Part shown: positions 10,944-22,094 of the stretch, in pieces | How the letters are laid out: each line of letters starts with the position of its first letter | Position numbering within the stretch: position 1 is the first letter of the stretch | NCBI GenBank assembly: GCA_963969595.1 | Contig: OZ018412.1 | Span: forward strand, 17,052,501 to 17,116,500 | Direction: 5' to 3' | Length of the DNA: 64,000 nt | Source of the DNA: Neckera pumila | Taxonomy: Eukaryota; Streptophyta; Bryopsida; Hypnales; Neckeraceae | Position numbers and translations under genes: made by a program | The notes under the pieces: generated by a model | What the model was told of the DNA's origin: nothing | The model's database searches: none | The model's input: the letters and a program-made list of their open reading frames with translations, nothing else

Positions 10944-11663
10944 TTGCCAAACAAGGCAAAGGCAAGCAATAACTTAGGGAAGCACCACAAGAACGACCAT
11001 GTAGCACTTCTCCACGTGCCTTATTTGGAAGCAGTAGCAGAACTTGGATGGTTCGAGGAACTTAAGTTTTGGAAAACGGCTTGTCCAGATTCCAAAAGAG
11101 AAGGTGTCTTCCATCAATCAAAGTCATAGCATAATATCGTGCACTGATGATGATAAAGATGAGACCTTGGCTGCAATGGCGCTTCGAAACGCTTCTCGCA
11201 GTGCACTACCACAACAATCAGAAAATTGTCATCTTGTATGCCACAATCTAAAAATGCAATCAAGATAACCATTCAGGGAGGGCCTACATCAGGGAAACAG
11301 GAGGTCAAAGAAGGCACTGAAGGCAATAAAAAAAGAGTGTTGCAACCTTTTGCAATTTCTTCAACCAAAAAATTGAATGTGGGTAGAACTCCCCTTGATA
11401 CACGGCATCCTGTTTCACAAACAAAAATGAAACCGGTCCCATGTCCTAAGGAAGAGAAGAGGAAAGCCATATTAAATGTAAAAATTGAAAAAAAGAAGGG
11501 CCAAAGAAAGAGGGCACGCACTTCAAAAGAAGTACAAGAGGGAGGATGGAACCTTCAATGCTCTTCATTAGATGACATGGAAGACAAATCTGACGAAGAA
11601 GACAACAAATGGACAAAAAGATGTGAGAGTAGCGGGGCAGAGTTGAAAGGAGATGATGATTGA
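10944..11663 (+). pseudogene. Charged low-complexity ORF remnants downstream of hAT
   Basis: Overlapping short frames follow the hAT tail. The longest runs from an ATG at 11,238 to 11,663. It is Lys/Arg-rich in the middle (EKKKGQRKRARTSKEV) and ends in an acidic stretch (DDMEDKSDEEDNKW). No domain was recognised. It could be further tail of the transposase gene or a separate transposon ORF. Coding status is doubtful. Confidence 0.3.
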
Positions 11664-11679
11664 TGTCCTTAAATAGGGG

Positions 11680-12970
11680 TTGAAGGGATGCAAATTTAGG
11701 GTTTCATGTGCGTATATTACATATACAAATAGCATGCAATGGGAAAAGGTTGCTTTTATTGTTTACTGTAGCACTACCATGCGGGTTCATGTAATAGAAA
11801 AATTTACAATTTTCTTTGGTGTGCAAAACCATATGAGAATTTCATTTTCATTTTTTGACCATGATGAATAAGACCGCCAAAAAAATAACACAAATGGAGA
11901 TTACAGTTATCTAAAATTACAAGACAACAATCCAAGAAAAATTTCTTTTCAACTTTGAATGTTAATATTTTCTAATCGGTAAGGTCAAACTTCATGAAAT
12001 TTTTACCACATCTTTTCAAATAAGTGAAGCAAAAGATCCTGTGGATAGGATTTTAGGAAGAAATGGCAGCTCTATTGCCCCAAGGTTTAATCTTCCAGAA
12101 AATGTTGAAATTCACTGTTTTCCACATTTGATAAAATTTGCAATTTTTGAATTCATATTTGCAATCACAGGCCCGGAATTAGTTACAAAATGTGAAGAAA
12201 TACAAAATTAAAGCGGTACAAAATAGGGGGCAGTTTTCACATTTATCCTTTGATGGGGCAATAGAGGGCAGTCTTCCTTGGCCCTAGGGTTATATTCTTG
12301 AAAGTCTGATTTCTTTGCATTCTTCAGTCAGTTCAGTGAATGCATCAAAAATGGCAATTCCATATCATTTTGGGCAGAATAGTTGCTTTGGGACTTCATA
12401 AATTCAAATGTTTATTGAGGTCAACATAATTATCCCTCCATCAATCCATCCTCTCCCAATTTCATCATGCATATCAAATTCCAAAAAAAAATGGTAAGTT
12501 TGGCTTCAATGTTGTTATATGTTTTTTATGGTAACTTCATTGCATTTATTAATAAACATTGATGATGAATGCTTCTATTTTGATTGCCTACATATGTACC
12601 AATCACATATCATTTATTCAATTCAAATGTACAAAATTATATATTCATCATCCATGCACTATTGCGCATTGACATTGATATGGCAAAAAATAGAAAGTGG
12701 TCCAATGCAATATTCATTATCAAAAACTCCACGAATTATACATCAATGGTTTGCAATAATAATGCTAAATACACTAATCTACTAATCTACATACACATTG
12801 TGATGTACTGTGTTTTCTTCAAAACTCAAAAATAACTCCGTAATATTTACCATCATCACATTACTATGCTTTCTACATTCTATATTACATGGTAGCTAAT
12901 TACAATCACTGGATCATATTGTGTAACAGTGCCTACAATAGTCCAACATACTTCACTCGAAATCTGAATC
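11680..12970. other. AT-rich noncoding DNA
   Basis: No gene was recognised. Short AT-rich ORFs have no family signature. GGCAATAGAGGGC-type text near 12,250 recurs near 39.3 kb (GGCAATGAGGGGG with a similar left flank), which suggests a dispersed repeat. Confidence 0.4.
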
Positions 12971-12974
12971 GGTG

Positions 12975-13950
12975 TCATCTCCCTGAGTTGGGGCGTAGAC
13001 CCCGACCCATAAACTCCAAGATATGGTCCTCCTCCGTAGGTGCCTCCATGTCCGGTTGATGCACCTCCATGTCCATAATTTCTATAGTAAGGACCTCCAA
13101 AAGTTGGAGGAGGAACTGGAAGATTTCATTCGGACAGTCTTCTACTTGAATCATTGATATCATATTTTCTATAATGCCCATACGAACCATCGAGAATACG
13201 TCCCGAATTGTACTAGGACCCGCCCTCGCTAGAAGGAGTATAGTGCGTGGTTCCATGGCTCTTTCCTCCGCTTCAAAAGCCAATTTGAGGGTTGTTATCA
13301 TAGTATGAACCACGCCCCCCAGCTTGTGGATCATGTGTATCGCAGTCACGTTCATAAGACCCCTAATGTCCATAATGTCCATATGAACCACCTACACTAG
13401 ATCCAGAATAATACTGTGAGCCCCCTTGGCTAGAACCACCTGCAGTGGATCCATAATAGTATTGTAAGTCCTTTTGACTAGAACCAGTGCGACGGTATGA
13501 CCCATGTTTCCTTTGTTGTCACCCACGGTCTTCCAGACTCCTACGCGTTGCTTCTTGCAGTTGTTGCTCATCTTCAATGTCTTCTCGGCTTTCTCTATGC
13601 TTGTGCCTCTCTACAGGTGTCACGCGGGTTGCACCCTCATCATCATCATTGCTGTCGTCTGAGTATTCACCCGTGGCCTCCGGCATCACCATTGTAGGAA
13701 ATCCAAACTGGCCTCAATTGGACCACTCCGGCATGCAATCGCTCAGTTGAGTCCAGCTTGTATAAATAGTTGCTTCACTGCGATTCAAATTGGTCACCAA
13801 TTTTCCATAAATGGTGCGCCAATCCACATCTTTCTGGAGTACAATCTCCGCCCAAACCATGGCCATGATGGAATAGTTCATGATATTCGGTTTGGAGTCA
13901 CGTATATTAGCATTCCGCGTTGTCGTGTTGCAAATGCAGACATTATGTAG
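12975..13950 (-). pseudogene. Transposon-type ORF remnant with Gly/Tyr/Ser-rich tail
   Basis: Across at least two minus-strand frames one can read an acidic segment (EYSDDSNDDDEGATRV), then a charged helix (ERHKHRESREDIEDEQQL), then a Gly/Tyr/Ser-rich tail with SSQGGSQYYSG and GGSYGHYGH. Frameshifts and stops break it. The layout resembles C-terminal tails of plant hAT-type transposases, but the diagnostic dimerisation motif was not found, so the family is unproven. The longest single frames in the track here read the wrong phase for the tail. Confidence 0.4.
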
Positions 13951-13979
13951 ATTATGTATATATATATGATTTAGATAGA

Positions 13980-15620
13980 TTTTAATCGTTGTTGCATTAT
14001 AAAGAAGTTGAAGTCATTTGAGGTAGCTTCATCTCATTTGGTATTCTTTTTCTTTGTGTTTTATTTAGATTATACTATGTTGAACTAGAGGGGTTTTTTT
14101 CTGAGTCTCAAGAAATTGGAGCTCTAGTCTTTTTTTACCTCTACTAGATATATGTGGATTTTAATTCTTTATTCCGTAGATAGAGTAGATAGAGTGAAGT
14201 TAGAGATAAGATAAGGTGGAGATAGAATAGAAAAGTTAAAGATAAAGGGATAGAGTGAAGTTAGAGTGGAGTTAAAGTGGAGATAGGTGGTAAAAAGGCA
14301 ATTACTTTTCATCTTCTCTTCTGTTGTGAGAGAAGGGGGAAGACCAATTGTTTTGGGAATGAGAGAGATATAGAGTATTGGTGTGTTGTGTGTGTGGAGA
14401 GGTAGTTTGGTGTGTGGGTTGTTGGGTATTTTGTTTTGTTTTTGGAAGCTGATTTTTGGGTTGATGTAGCTCATGGAGCATGGATTATTATTAAATGAGA
14501 CTTTGAGAGTAAATTCTTGATACTTATAGCTCTTCAAATTGTGCTTGCAAGTTGAATTTGGAGTTGTGAGTCAAAAGTTATTAAGGTTTTAAATTGTGAA
14601 TATCCAAGGCCTTCCATTGAGTGGGCAAAGATTTCAAACAAGCCATAACTTTTGAACTCTTTGTTTGTTTATCTTGAAACTTATAGGGTGTATAGATCTC
14701 ATTTATAACTTTCTAAAAAGTCATCTTACATGTGATTTGAAGTTTGAAACAAGAAATTATGATGTGCTGAAGTTTGGAGCGGAGATTGAAATAGGAGGAA
14801 GAAGGCCGAGACTTCATCGGCTATAACTCTGGATTAGTTCTTTTGTCAATAATGAAACCTTAGGAGAAGTTAGATCATAAGCTCACCTCTTTATATTGAG
14901 TTTATTTATGTGATTTGAACTTAAGAAGCAAAAGTTATTGAGATTGAAGGATTAGTGGTTAAATGTTAAGGGAGAAGAGGACCTCTATTTTGTTCTTTAA
15001 TAGCTTTTGGCCAGTAGTTTGGAGTGAATTGAAATTTGTTGAGTAGTTGGTTTATGCTATTAGCTTTTTAGAATGTTAAGACACTTAGCTATTGAGATTG
15101 TGAAGCATCTATGACACTAGTTAGAAGGCAGCGGCTATTTTAGAAAAGTTTCTTTTGAAACTTGTTGGGGTTTCTTCTGAAACTTGTTGGGGTTTCTTCA
15201 AGTTGTGGAGCAAAGGAAGACTTCAAGACTCAAGACTTTAAAGATTTGAAGAAGCTTTGAGGGTCTTCAATGTGTTGTGGCTTGTGGCTCATTTTCATTT
15301 TTGTTATTCCCAGCCGATTTTGGAGGCTAGTTGAAAATTCAATTTCTGCATTGTAAACCTGTTGCGAGACGTGGTTATCCAGTAAGCGCTCCATTTTGTG
15401 TTTGTGGCGACAAAGTGGGGTTAATGGCCCACATAGTCGATCTTATATGTTGTTCCCATTGATGAAAGGCGCTTCCTGGTCATCGTGGGTTTGAAATTTA
15501 GGAGCCTGTCATCCGGACGGTCACTCGTGTTGGCCGTCCTGTTTTACCCGTCCGAAGACTTGTTTCTTATTACACACCTTTACCCTTGGCCCTTAGAACC
15601 AACACAGGATAGGTCAACGA
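13980..15620. other. AT-rich noncoding DNA with purine-rich repeat
   Basis: No gene was recognised. About 14,175-14,290 is a purine-rich imperfect repeat of GATAGAGTGAAGTTAGA-type units. Beyond it, several variants of ATAACTTTTGAACTCT-type text recur at about 14,640, 14,820 and 14,930. A small GTCCG cluster lies near 15,510-15,560. Confidence 0.4.
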
Positions 15621-15749
15621 GATGAACAATCAAGATTGAAGATTGAAGATTCGACGGTTCGATTGACCTCCATAGCAAACTATTCCCAGTTGCAGCCAGA
15701 TACCCTGTGTATTCTCAAAGCGCGCTCCTCTCAACACGACAGCGTTACT

Positions 15750-16018
15750 TCATTGTATTGGTGGATGAAGTATTTGATCAAGCACAATGACTGTGCACCT
15801 TCTCAACGAGGAACTTGTACAATGGCGCATTCTTTTGGCCAAATTTTGGCAAGGTGCGTCATTTTCACATACTTCTTGCACGTAGTACAAGACCAAGTTT
15901 TTTTGGATGACGACTCCCATCCACTTTTTGCTACACAATTTGGGTTGGCCCAATTGTCCCAATTTATGTCTTGGGACTTGCCCTTCTTACTATTTTTTGA
16001 GGGTTTATTGCGAGGCAT
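15750..16018 (-). pseudogene. Fragment of the transposon ORF seen at 19.45 kb
   Basis: The minus-strand frame starts at ATG 16,016-16,018 and encodes a short Lys-rich N-terminus. SGWE follows and then CKKYVKMTHLAKIWPKE. The plus-strand ORF at 19,452 has SGWE and CKKYVKMYHINKLWPRS at the same spacing, so the two are paralogous. The reading frame decays after about 85 codons. The start lies about 240 bp from array 3, much as the sibling's start lies about 210 bp from array 4. Function is unknown. Confidence 0.5.
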
Positions 16019-16254
16019 GGTGATCTGATTTAAATCCTCTTTCTTGATCACCAAGTTCACATGAACTTCTCCAATGTGCAGACGAAATGCTTCACAATTA
16101 CAATGAAAACCCCTTACGTACTCACTTGAAATAAACTGCGTGAAGCAGTCGCACGTTCAAGCCCAACCATTTGCGCACCTGACCGGAAGGGACGTGCAGA
16201 GCCATAGATTTAAATCGGGCACTAGATCATCCACTCCGAGAGGGAAAAGATTGT

Positions 16255-16745
16255 GAAGAAATGAGCCGACCGCCCCGCTATTTATTCAGTCCGATGGCGG
16301 ACGAGCCGGGGCGGATGTATACGACCGCATTAGATGGCCTGGAGGCGGATGCCAGGATCCAGCGGATAGAAATCACTGCTCGATGCATTGCACGGCCACT
16401 GACGACAGGCAGACAGACCAACAAACGGAGAAAGCAGACGAAGGAGAAAGGCGAATGGTGGGGACAGGCAGACGAAAAGCGAAGGTGGACACAGAATGTG
16501 GACATAGAATGTGGACTATGGGGTCGGCGTCGGAGTGGACGGAGGCATCACCATGGCGGATGGAGACATCAGACGACGCGGTCGGGGCGTCTACGAGACG
16601 AACGGAGGTGTCGGACGGCGCGGACGGGGGCGTCGGCAAGGTGGATGGGGCCGCGTTCGGTCGCTAGAGGTAGCAGACAATCAGTTGGTTGGCTCGGCGG
16701 ACGGAAAGGTGGACAAAAAAGCGTGTTTGGGTGTGACAGAATTTA
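16255..16745. repeat. CGGAC-rich array 3
   Basis: A GC-rich island of about 490 bp contains repeated GGCGGA, CGGACGG and GACGGAGG words. ORFs in at least five frames cross it and none has a domain. It sits next to the minus-strand transposon ORF fragment at 15,750-16,018 and probably forms part of the same element. Confidence 0.6.
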
Positions 16746-16829
16746 GGTTGGGGTCTTTGGGATAAAACAAAACAAAGGATAAAATTGCAAAGGATTAAAA
16801 TGATATAGAATCTACGAGAAGAAGTGTGT

Positions 16830-18610
16830 TAAGTAAAAAATGGTTCGCTTTCATTGACCATTAGAAACCACAATTCATTCGCACTTAAATTAAGTCCCTC
16901 TAAAAATGTAAAGTTTTATACAAGGAACCATTTGTAAAACCCACAACTATTTCATCCAAACATCATTATTTAAAATTTACCAGGGGAATCCTAAACAAAA
17001 ATGCCTTGTATGAAACTATTAGAAACCATAATTCATCCGCACTTAAATGAAGTCCCTCTAAATATGTAGAGTACAAACATTAAAAGAAATTAGAAGAAGT
17101 TTTATACAATGAACCATTTGTAGAACCTACAACTATTTTGTCCAAACATCATTATTTAAAAGTGGTTGTGGTAGCCAACCACTTAAGAATAAAAAAGCAT
17201 CTAGGGAATTTGTGTTTGTATGTGGAAGGGATGATGATTTGCTTATGAAGGGGTTTATTATGTACTAGAGGGCTTGGAGGGGGGCAGTTTCGAGTCTCGA
17301 ATCGGGATGTTTGTAGTGGAATCCAACCACAAACATTTTCGTTCAAAACTCAAAACTGCGCCCTCCAAACTCTCAAAGTACATGACTAGCTTCTTCATTA
17401 ACAAATAATATTTCTACTTGCGTACAACCATGTATTGGTTGGATGTTTTGTTATTTTAGCAAGGCTGATTGCAAGGATATAGAGTCTAAGAGAAAAATTG
17501 TGTTAGGTAAGAAATGATCCCCTATTATTCATCATAAAAAACCACTATTCGTCCACATTCCAATTCAATTCCTCTAAGAATGTAGAGTACAAAGATCCAA
17601 AACAAATTTAGAAGTTTCAAAAACGGAAACATTTGTACAATCCATGACTATTTTGTCTAAACATCATACTACTAAAATCACAACGACCTTTATAATATCA
17701 CAATTCAACTTTGAATAATAATATTATAGAAATTGAATTGCTTTTGTAATAGCCATAGGATACTTTCTACTACATATTATATATTCTATTTGTGACATAT
17801 TTGAAAATCAAATGGATATTTCTAAGAAAATTTCAAAGAAACTTTTCAGACAACAAAACTATAGATAAATTCCATGTCTTTTTAAAATGCGATATTAAAG
17901 AATAAGGAAGCACCAATCGCCAGCATTGCTCTACATAATCAAATGTGAAGATTCTACTTACATACTTCATGGTATTAATTCATTCTTATTGCAATGTTTT
18001 CATCTTTGCAAAGGTTAGTTTGTAAAAATCACAATATGAATCTTTTCTTCAATTACTTTATATTGCACTATCATTTTTTTTCAAAGAACATTGTATGAGG
18101 ATGTCAATATTTTCATTTAAAGATTATACACTTTGCTTATCTACATTTCATCACATGAAAAATTGATGAAAGTAATATATTTAATGCATAGCAAAGCAAG
18201 CTCCAATTGCTAGTCATTATTTAAAATTTACAACGGGAATCCTAAACAATGGTCCCCTCTCATTGACCATTACAAACCACAATTCATATGCACTCCAATT
18301 CAGTCCCTCTAAAAACATAGAGTACAAAGATAAAAAAAAAGTTAGAAGAAGTCTTATACAAGGGACCTTTTGTACAATCCAAGACTATTTTGTCTAAAAA
18401 TTATTACTTAAAATTTATAAGGTGAATTCTAAACAATAGTCCCTTGTTATTCACCATTAGGAACAACAATTCATCCACACTGGAATTAAGTCAATGTTAA
18501 AAATTGTGAATTATAAAGTCTGATACAAAAGAATTACAAGTTCTACATAAATTTCAATTGTAAAATCCTCAAGTATTTAGTGTAGACATCATTTATTAAA
18601 ATTTAATACA
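16830..18610. repeat. Diverged repeat units (about 180-200 bp, at least five)
   Basis: The block CATTAGAAACCA..AATTCATCCGCACT..AAGTCCCTCTAAA..GTAGAGTACAAA..CCATTTGTA..ACTATTTTGTCC..CATCATTATTTAAAA recurs with mutations at about 16,850, 17,025, 17,530, 18,260 and 18,440. It behaves as a local repeat field with AT-rich spacer. No ORF was recognised. Confidence 0.65.
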
Positions 18611-18814
18611 GGAATCTCCAAAAATTTGCCCTCATTCTTCAATTTTATGGGAATACAGGGTTTACGGTACACAAGGCGATTTAAAATGAGAGGACAAAAA
18701 ATGGTTAAACATTCCCACATGAATGTCACATTGGATGCTTGCATCGAATGGCATCCGTGGGTATAAAAAAAAACTTTTTGGAATCCAATTTTTGAAGAAT
18801 AATTTCAACATTGC

Positions 18815-19245
18815 TTCTACGATGGACGGAGCATGTCAACAGAAACATTGGTCGAGAGGGTGGACGGAGAAGGCGGACATAAACGGGCGGACGTACTATT
18901 GGGTTGGACTTAGACGCTAATGGCGGACGTCACGGCGATCAGACAGAGCCAAAGCAGACAGCGTGGTGTGAAGGGTGCCAAAGCGGATGCGCAAGCTATC
19001 AGCCGTCTCTAAAGCAGACGAGAAGGCGGTTGGCCATCGCGGAGGCGGAGGTGGAGGAGGACAGCGGAGGTCCGGCATAAATTTTAAGGTCCGGGGCGTG
19101 TTCGCATTGGCCATCTGCCGGTCCGGTGCCCGACCTCTTTTAGGTCTGGTGTCGGACGGGTATAAGGGCCAGAATAAGGGCGGACGATCGCTTTCATTTT
19201 CTTCACTTCTTCTCTCCGCCACTTTGTAGTGAGCCAAGTCAGATG
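18815..19245. repeat. CGGAC-rich array 4
   Basis: A GC-rich island contains GGCGGAC, CGGAGG and AAGCGGA words and a GGAGGCGGAGG run. It precedes the plus-strand transposon ORF that starts at 19,452. It is likely a subterminal or promoter-proximal part of that element. Confidence 0.6.
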
Positions 19246-19451
19246 TTCTATTGTTGCTACGTGTTTAGCGTGGTGCTGACTGCGCCTACTTGGTGGAGAG
19301 AAGCGGTCCAACTTTTATTACGGTGAAGCTTTGACGATTTTTTTCACAAACACCGGTGTCAAGACTACACATGCAGAGATCATTTCATGCAAGTACTTAA
19401 ATATTCAAATTCTCGGTCATAGCCGCTGAAGGTGTTGCAAGTATTGATGGG

Positions 19452-20592
19452 ATGACTTCAAGAGGTGACCAGAAGAAAAAGGGTAAAGTAAAGGGGGTTG
19501 CACATGGGCTTCACTATGAGATTTTAGATGATTCTAACATCCTAGAGGAGAGCGGTTGGGAAAAAGAAGAAGAAGCATATTGGAACTTCCGATTGTGCAA
19601 GAAATATGTAAAAATGTACCACATCAACAAATTGTGGCCTCGGAGTGCACATGAATGTCAAACGAAGGATTTTTGTATTAAGCCAAAGACTTGCACAAGT
19701 CCGCACTTTGTCCATCGGTTAGATGAGGTGTGGAAGGCCCTATTTTTGGACAAGTCAATGAGTAAGGTGTACATAAACTACAACCTAGCCTCCATGGTGT
19801 ATGCAAAACTCCAATTGGCGCGGAAGGTGGACTGGAGCACGTTTCCAGGGACAAAAAAGAATCCACTTTTGCTTCCTGCAGGCCAGAAGGATATTCCCGA
19901 TTTGTAGGTAAAAGAGACTGAATCCGCAAAAGCAACAAAAGTGAACAATGCTTCCTCTGCAATTGTGCACGGAAAGGAGGTCATGCCTCCTATGACATTT
20001 TCTATATCCCCACCATCCATGGAGGTCTACAAAAATTACATCATGGGGAAACATGGAGGCTATGATTGAGCAACTAAACCGCACAAAAAAAAGAGGGGAG
20101 AAAGACATCAATTGGGCCTTGGAACTAGAGGAGGGATGGGTCCCTTACCAAACACTCTCAGCACACATCAACAAGAAGGACAAGACACCAATGCATGGTT
20201 TTGATGCTGGTCATGAAATATTGAAGGGTGTTTGTGCCATTTGTCAGGAAAGTTTTGGCCCTGAAGGAGCCATAAGTATGGCCACTATCACCACGCTTTC
20301 CACGTCACATGCATCATTGCAACATCACATTTTAGCTCGGCTTGTGCACAATGTCATTCTCCTTTGAGCCCTAGGTTCTACAAATTGATTGGTCTCTTGG
20401 AGGTTATGCCTCCCGGCCACGAATACAATAGATGGACCCTTCTACTAGACCAAGCGCCCTACAAATTGTAGAATTACCAACATTGGGAGAAAACATTGAA
20501 CTGGGATCCAATAGAACAGAGACATGCTTTATATGATGAGTCTGAGGAACCGGTGGATTCCTTCATGTGGATGAAATTCCACATCATTTGAC
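19452..20592 (+). pseudogene. Transposon-borne ORF with C-terminal RING-like finger
   Basis: An ATG at 19,452 opens a 151-codon frame with a Lys-rich start, then SGWEKEEEAYWNFRL, CKKYVKMYHINKLWP and a Cys/His-containing stretch. A stop at 19,905-19,907 follows. The frame continues to about 20,050, shifts, and runs to CAICQESFGPEGA at about 20,233-20,270. It then shifts again into YGHYHHAFHVTCIIA and ACAQC. Together these give a C-x2-C...H-x-x-H-x-x-x-H-x-x-C...C-x2-C pattern like a RING-H2 finger. The first 75 residues resemble the fragment at 15,750-16,018. RING domains act in ubiquitin transfer; what this one did is unknown. Two frameshifts and stops make the copy nonfunctional. Confidence 0.5.
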
Positions 20593-20599
20593 ATGAAAA

Positions 20600-21540
20600 T
20601 GAAATTTCATTTTCATAGGTGTTTTTGATTTAGGTCTTCAGGACTTCAGGTGAAATTTTTATTTCTCTTTCTACATTTTTTTTTTCTAAGACCCCAAGTT
20701 AGACACCACTGTTTGGTTTGGAATTTTTCATTCTTTTTCACATCATGTACATTTTGGTTTGACACTTGGGTTCGTGCTGATGTTTTTATTATTTTTCACA
20801 TTCTATTTTTTGGTATAGCACTCTTTGGTTCAAGGTGTTTTTTTTTAAGTATCTTTTTTGTTGGAGGGGCTGGACATTTGGGTTAGGGATAAAGTTTTGA
20901 TTTCTTTCAAACCCTATATTTTGGAATAAAACACTTCGGTTTATATGAATTTTTTAATTTCCGTATTTATTGACAACTCATTTTTTAGGCTACGTCTCTT
21001 TGGTGTAGGTTTGATTTATTTTTCTTCTTGTACCTCCTTTTCTTTAAGTAAATCTAGGATTCGAGTGTTAGACACTTGAGTTGGTTAGAAATTTTTCATT
21101 TTTATTCACATCCTATATATTTAGATTTGACACTTGGGTTGGTGTAGAAGTTTTGATTACTTTTCACACTCAATTTCATTTTGGGAAGAGTGCATTATTG
21201 AATTCCAAATTTTTCATTTTTTTTCACATCCTAAGGTTTTGAGGATTGCCACTTGAGTTGGTTTGAACGTTATTATATTTTTTTGCACCCTATTTTTTTT
21301 GGTAGGTGTCTTTTGGTTTAGGTGATATTTTTATTTCTACTTCTACATCCTTATTTTTTTAACAAACTGGTTAGACACTTGGGGTGGTTTGAAATTTTCA
21401 TTCTTTTCCACATCCTATATGTTTAAGTTTGACTCTTTGGTTGGTGCAATATTTTTGACACTTCGATTGGTGTGAAAGTTTTGATTTTTTTCACACCTTA
21501 TTTTTTTAGTTAAAATAGTTTACTCCAAATTTAGGAAAAA
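20600..21540. repeat. Imperfect tandem repeat, about 70-75 bp units
   Basis: T-rich units repeat in the form TTTCACATCCTATTTTTTT, then a variant of GACACTTGGGTTGGTG, then GAAAGTTTTGATTT. About twelve degenerate units can be picked out. The one-frame ORF at 20,650 (Phe-rich) is a by-product of the repeat. Confidence 0.65.
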
Positions 21541-21684
21541 ATTATCTAACCATAATTTAACACAGTCATATCCATAAGCAAAATAAATACATATCATATT
21601 TAAAACTGGAATCATATGAAAAATTTACCAATCCCCTTAGTGTAGACCTTCACCCAAATCTCAAAATTTTGCACTATTCATCTC

Positions 21685-21992
21685 CATATAAACCACCCGT
21701 CCGCCCAAATTCCGATTGTCCGCCCTCCCATCCACCAAAGTTCTAACCGTCTGCCCCTCGGTCTGCCCTCCTGTTGGCTAAAGTTTCAACTATCCCCTAG
21801 CTCGTCTGCCAAAATTCCAACTGTCGGCCCTTCGTCCGCCAAAATTCCGACCGTCCGCCTTCCCATCTGCCCTCCCGTCTGCCAAAAATCCAACTGTCCA
21901 CTGTTTTACCCAAATGCTCGTTGCGTCCACACGTCCGCACGTCCAGTTTTTGGACGTGATTTGCCCCGAGACACAACATCTTGTCAACCCTA
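21685..21992. repeat. GTCCG-rich array 5, with hAT-like right terminus
   Basis: The array consists of CGTCCGCC, GTCTGCC and CCAAAATTCC words and ends in CTTGTCAACCCTA. Reverse-complemented, that end reads TAGGGTTGACAAG, close to the CAGGGTTGGCCAG start at 3,716. The next eight bases, GTTCCGAA, match the eight bases before 3,716 (GTTCAAAA) at six positions, as expected of an aged hAT target duplication. Confidence 0.6.
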
Positions 21993-22094
21993 GTTCCGAA
22001 CGGCCGTCTAAAATCTATACTTGTCCTAGATGGTCAAAGTTGCACGCAGTCAAAATGGCATGCAGAATACCGCCATTTTAATGAAATTCCCCAT
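21993..22094. mobile_element. Terminal 100 bp of the TTAAAATGGCG-family MITE (right part)
   Basis: The text TCTATACTTGTCCTAGATGG and the end CCATTTTAATGAAATTCC, then CCAT, match the other end type of the 31,045-31,239 element. With 3,616-3,715 it would rebuild one element interrupted between the two. Confidence 0.65.

Noticed and set aside
16830..18610. CRISPR-like array of spaced repeats
   Set aside because: Repeat units are long, diverged and of variable spacing, in plant nuclear DNA; not a CRISPR.
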